Assembly (NCBI GenBank): GCA_037013495.1
Contig: CM072810.1
Coordinates: forward strand, 37,601,843 to 37,665,842
Length of the DNA: 64,000 nucleotides
Direction: 5' to 3'
From: Hippophae tibetana
Taxonomy: Eukaryota > Streptophyta > Magnoliopsida > Rosales > Elaeagnaceae
Shown: positions 61,266 through 64,000 of the stretch, piece by piece
Numbering within the stretch: position 1 is the first letter of the stretch
Layout of the letters: each line of letters begins with the position of its first letter
Translations under genes and position numbers: made by a program
Notes under the pieces: generated by a model
Told to the model about the DNA's origin: nothing
Database searches by the model: none
What the model saw: only the letters and a program-made list of their open reading frames with translations

Positions 61266-64000
61266 AAAGAGCTTGACTTTATAGACATCAAGTATAGTGG
61301 TACGAGCGAACCTATTTTGACACAATTGTTAGAAATGATGAATCTAATACCAATGAAGAGAAAATATCTATACTTTCCCATAGATTTACTAAATTTCGTA
61401 GATAGAATAAACCCGTTTTTAGGGATTTAAGAAAAAGGTAATCCGAGCTCTAAAATGATTGTTTCAATGAATTTATAGTTGTATTTCTTTCAAGCGACTT
61501 CAAACATTTTGGAGACCACTCATATAGGCATTTGAGCCAAAAACTAAATCTAGAACTATGCAGCTGAACATAAATTTTGAACTCTATATCATGCAAGAGG
61601 ATGAAACTTTGAACAAATTCTATGCAGGTTTTTCAATCAATTTCAACTACCCGTACAATTTGGATGGACCTATTTGGAAAAAACGTAGATTGAGAAAATT
61701 GTTGTTATCCTACATTATCATTTTCAAGAAAAAGATACCTTGCTTAAATCCATATAGAAGGCCTGTGAACTTAGTGTTAAATGAATCAGTTGGGAAATTA
61801 TTCGAACTGCATTATTTGTTCCCAAGATGATAGCAATCCACTTTCGTGGACGGAAAGAGCTTGACTTTATAGACATCAAGTATAGTGGTACGAGCGAAGC
61901 AATATTGACACAATTGTTAGAAATGATGAATCTAATACCAATGAAGATAAAATATCTATACTTTCCCATAGCTTTACTAAATTTCTTAGAAAGAATAAAC
62001 CCGTTTTTAGGGATTTAAGAAAAAGGTAATCCGAGCTCTAAAATGATTGTTTCAATGAATTTATAGTTGTATTTCTTTCAAGCGACTTCAAACATTTTGG
62101 AGACCACTCATATAGGCATTTGAGCCAAAAACTAAATCTAGAACTATGCAGCTGAACATAAATTTTGAACTCTATATCATGCAAGAGGATGAAACTTTGA
62201 ACAAATTCTATGCAGGTTTTTCAATCAATTTCAACTACCCGTACAATTTGGATGGACCTATTTGGAAAAAACGTAGATTGAGAAAATTGTTGTTATCCTA
62301 CATTATCATTTTCAAGAAAAAGATACCTTGCTTAAATCCATATAGAAGGCCTGTGAACTTACTGTTAAATGAATCAGTTGGGAAATTATTCGAACTGCAT
62401 TATTTGTTCCCAAGATGATAGCAATCCACTTTCGAGGACGGAAAGTACTTGACTTTATATACATCAAGTATAGTGGTACGAGCGAAGCAATATTGACACA
62501 ATTGTTAGAAATGATGAATCTAATACCAATGAAGATAAAATATCTATACTTTCCCATAGCTTTACTAAATTTCTTAGAAAGAATAAACCCGTTTTTAGGG
62601 ATTTAAAAAAAAGGTAATCTGAGCTCTAAAATGATTATTTCAATGAATTTATAGTTGTATTTCTTCCAAGAGACTTCAAACATTGTGGAGACCACTCATA
62701 TAGGCATTTGAGCAAAAAACTAAACCTAGAACTATGCAGCTGAGCAGAAATTTTGAACTCTATATCATGCAAGAGGATGAAACTTTGAACAACTTCTACG
62801 CAGGTTTTTCAATCATTGTCAACTACTCGTACAATTTGGATGGACCTATTTGGAAAAAACGTAGATTGAGAAAATTGTTGTTATCCTACATTATCATTTT
62901 CAAGAAAAAGATACCTTGCTTAAATCCATATAGAAGGCCTGTGAACTTACTGTTAAATGAATCAGTTGGGAAATTATTCGAACTGCATTATTTGTTGCCA
63001 AAATGATAGCAATCCACTTTGGTGGACGGAAAGAGCTTGACTTTATAGACATCAAGTATAGTGGTACGAGCGAACCTATTTTGACACAATTGTTAGAAAT
63101 GATGAATCTAATACCAATGAAGAGAAAATATCTATACTTTCCCATAGATTTACTAAATTTCGTAGATAGAATAAACCCGTTTTTAGGGATTTAAGAAAAA
63201 GGTAATCCGAGCTCTAAAATGATTGTTTCAATGAATTTATAGTTGTATTTCTTTCAAGCGACTTCAAACATTTTGGAGACCACTCATATAGGCATTTGAG
63301 CCAAAAACTAAATCTAGAACTATGCAGCTGAACATAAATTTTGAACTCTATATCATGCAAGAGGATGAAACTTTGAACAAATTCTATGCAGGTTTTTCAA
63401 TCAATTTCAACTACCCGTACAATTTGGATGGACCTATTTGGAAAAAACGTAGATTGAGAAAATTGTTGTTATCCTACATTATCATTTTCAAGAAAAAGAT
63501 ACCTTGCTTAAATCCATATAGAAGGCCTGTGAACTTAGTGTTAAATGAATCAGTTGGGAAATTATTCGAACTGCATTATTTGTTCCCAAGATGATAGCAA
63601 TCCACTTTCGTGGACGGAAAGAGCTTGACTTTATAGACATCAAGTATAGTGGTACGAGCGAAGCAATATTGACACAATTGTTAGAAATGATGAATCTAAT
63701 ACCAATGAAGATAAAATATCTATACTTTCCCATAGCTTTACTAAATTTCTTAGAAAGAATAAACCCGTTTTTAGGGATTTAAGAAAAAGGTAATCCGAGC
63801 TCTAAAATGATTGTTTCAATGAATTTATAGTTGTATTTCTTTCAAGCGACTTCAAACATTTTGGAGACCACTCATATAGGCATTTGAGCCAAAAACTAAA
63901 TCTAGAACTATGCAGCTGAACATAAATTTTGAACTCTATATCATGCAAGAGGATGAAACTTTGAACAAATTCTATGCAGGTTTTTCAATCAATTTCAACT
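61266..64000 (+). repeat. Second trimeric HOR (1764 bp), cut by the window end
   Basis: The block with landmarks 61239, 61827 and 62415 begins again at 63003 and 63591. Markers are ACGAGCGAACCTATTTTG (61303 and 63067), TTTCGTAGATAGAATAAAC (61396 and 63160), and GAACTTAGTGTTAAATG (61769 and 63533). The first complete unit is about 61266-63029 and the second runs off the window at 64000. Variants before the left edge (CACTTTCGTGGACAG versus CACTTTGGTGGACGG) fix the boundary to within about 20 bp. Confidence 0.88.
62146..62824 (+). repeat. Segment shared with 47452-48130 (25 monomers apart)
   Basis: Partner of the segment at 47452-48130. Differences seen are few: AAAGTACTTGAC for AAAGAGCTTGAC, GGGATTTAAAAA for GGGATTTTAAAA, and TTCTACGCAGG for TTCTACACAGG. 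The monomer at 58299 carries the first half of this haplotype (including AAAGTACTTGAC) but not the second. Confidence 0.75.

Larger units (their letters stand above)
1..64000 (+). repeat. Satellite DNA array, ~588-bp monomer, fills the window
   Basis: The same ~588-bp sequence recurs head to tail from the first to the last base, always in the same orientation. Landmark starts: 79, 667, 1257, 1847, 2433, 3020, 3608, 4196, 4784, 5373, 5960, 6547, 7133, 7723, 8313, 8901, 9491, 10080, 10669, 11258, 11845, 12435, 13023, 13611; then every 588 bp to 20079; 20666, 21257, 21846, 22433, 23019, 23605, 24192, 24779, 25368, 25955, 26543, 27131, 27719, 28308, 28896, 29484, 30072, 30662, 31250, 31838, 32426, 33015, 33604, 34192, 34780, 35369, 35958, 36546, 37134, 37723, 38312, 38900, 39488, 40077, 40666, 41254; then every 588 bp to 47134; 47721, 48308, 48897, 49485, 50072, 50659, 51247, 51835, 52423, 53009, 53597, 54185, 54773, 55360, 55948, 56536, 57124, 57711; then every 588 bp to 63591. 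Both window ends cut through monomers, so the array continues on both sides. Length changes come mostly from A-runs and 1-3 bp indels. Family and species are not recognised. Confidence 0.99.

Noticed and set aside
1..64000. Roughly 200 short open frames on both strands as a family of real genes
   Set aside because: They are the same few frames of one monomer repeated. Many copies have stops, lost starts or frameshifts, the broken copies are amplified equally, the frames overlap on both strands, and no domain is recognisable.
1..64000. CRISPR array
   Set aside because: The repeat is the whole 588-bp unit with no short-repeat/unique-spacer alternation, and no cas-like gene is present.
1..64000. 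CENP-B box (nTTCGnnnnAnnCGGGn) in the monomer
   Set aside because: TTCG occurs in CTTTCGTGGACGG, ATTTCGTAGAAAG and TATTCGAACTG, and CCCG in AACCCGTTTTTAG, but none fits the spacing and the CGGG/CGAA ends on either strand.
1..64000. Tandem array of a transposon or retrotransposon LTR
   Set aside because: I saw no terminal inverted repeats, target-site duplications, primer-binding site, polypurine tract or transposase/reverse-transcriptase motifs. The monomer has no natural end.
1..64000. rRNA, 5S or tRNA gene repeat unit
   Set aside because: The monomer is AT-rich with no recognisable rRNA or tRNA core and no A/B box pair that I could identify.
1..64000. Bacterial or phage origin of the window
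   Set aside because: There is no operon structure, no ribosome-binding-site pattern tied to real genes, and 64 kb of uninterrupted satellite with HORs is typical of eukaryotic heterochromatin.

Overview
The whole 64 kb window is one uninterrupted head-to-tail satellite DNA array. The repeat unit (monomer) is about 588 bp. Using one landmark (the first base of ATGATAGCAATCC or its variants), I can place 109 monomer starts from 79 to 63591. The 108 intervals average 588.07 bp and all lie between 585 and 591 bp. I found no unique sequence, transposon insertion, inversion, RNA gene or convincing protein-coding gene. The base composition is AT-rich (about one-third G+C from a hand count of part of one monomer). 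A long, AT-rich array of large monomers with higher-order structure points to a eukaryotic nuclear chromosome, in (peri)centromeric, subtelomeric or other heterochromatin. The sequence alone does not tell me the species, and I do not recognise the family.

The array is a mosaic of higher-order repeats (HORs). From left to right: diverged monomers with a 590-bp doublet (1-2783); an apparently perfect 588-bp triplication (2784-4729); diverged monomers (4730-13121) with two small doublets; a 4-monomer HOR of 2352 bp in three nearly identical copies (13122-20227); diverged monomers, including a cluster marked by a 1-bp deletion (20228-27126); a second, unrelated 4-monomer HOR of about 2353 bp in about 3.25 copies (27127-34795); an 8-monomer block of 4708 bp duplicated in tandem, overlapping the end of the previous HOR (32335-41772); a 3-monomer HOR of 1764 bp (41080 to about 46930); mixed monomers (46931-51210); a third 4-monomer HOR of 2350-2351 bp in about 2.85 copies (51211-57902); a homogeneous run of simple 588-bp monomers (57903-61265); and the start of a second 3-monomer HOR (61266-64000, running off the window).

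Each monomer carries short open frames on both strands: a 90-codon and a 63-codon frame on the plus strand that overlap by ATGA, and an 81- to 127-codon frame on the minus strand. They are broken in many copies, the broken copies are amplified as efficiently as intact ones, and most subtype-defining differences change the predicted residue. I therefore treat them as by-products of the repeat and annotate no genes. The interest of the window lies in its amplification history: three separate tetrameric HORs, an octamer duplication laid over one of them, trimeric HORs, haplotype markers shared over 10-15 kb, and a monomer length equal to three 196-bp units.
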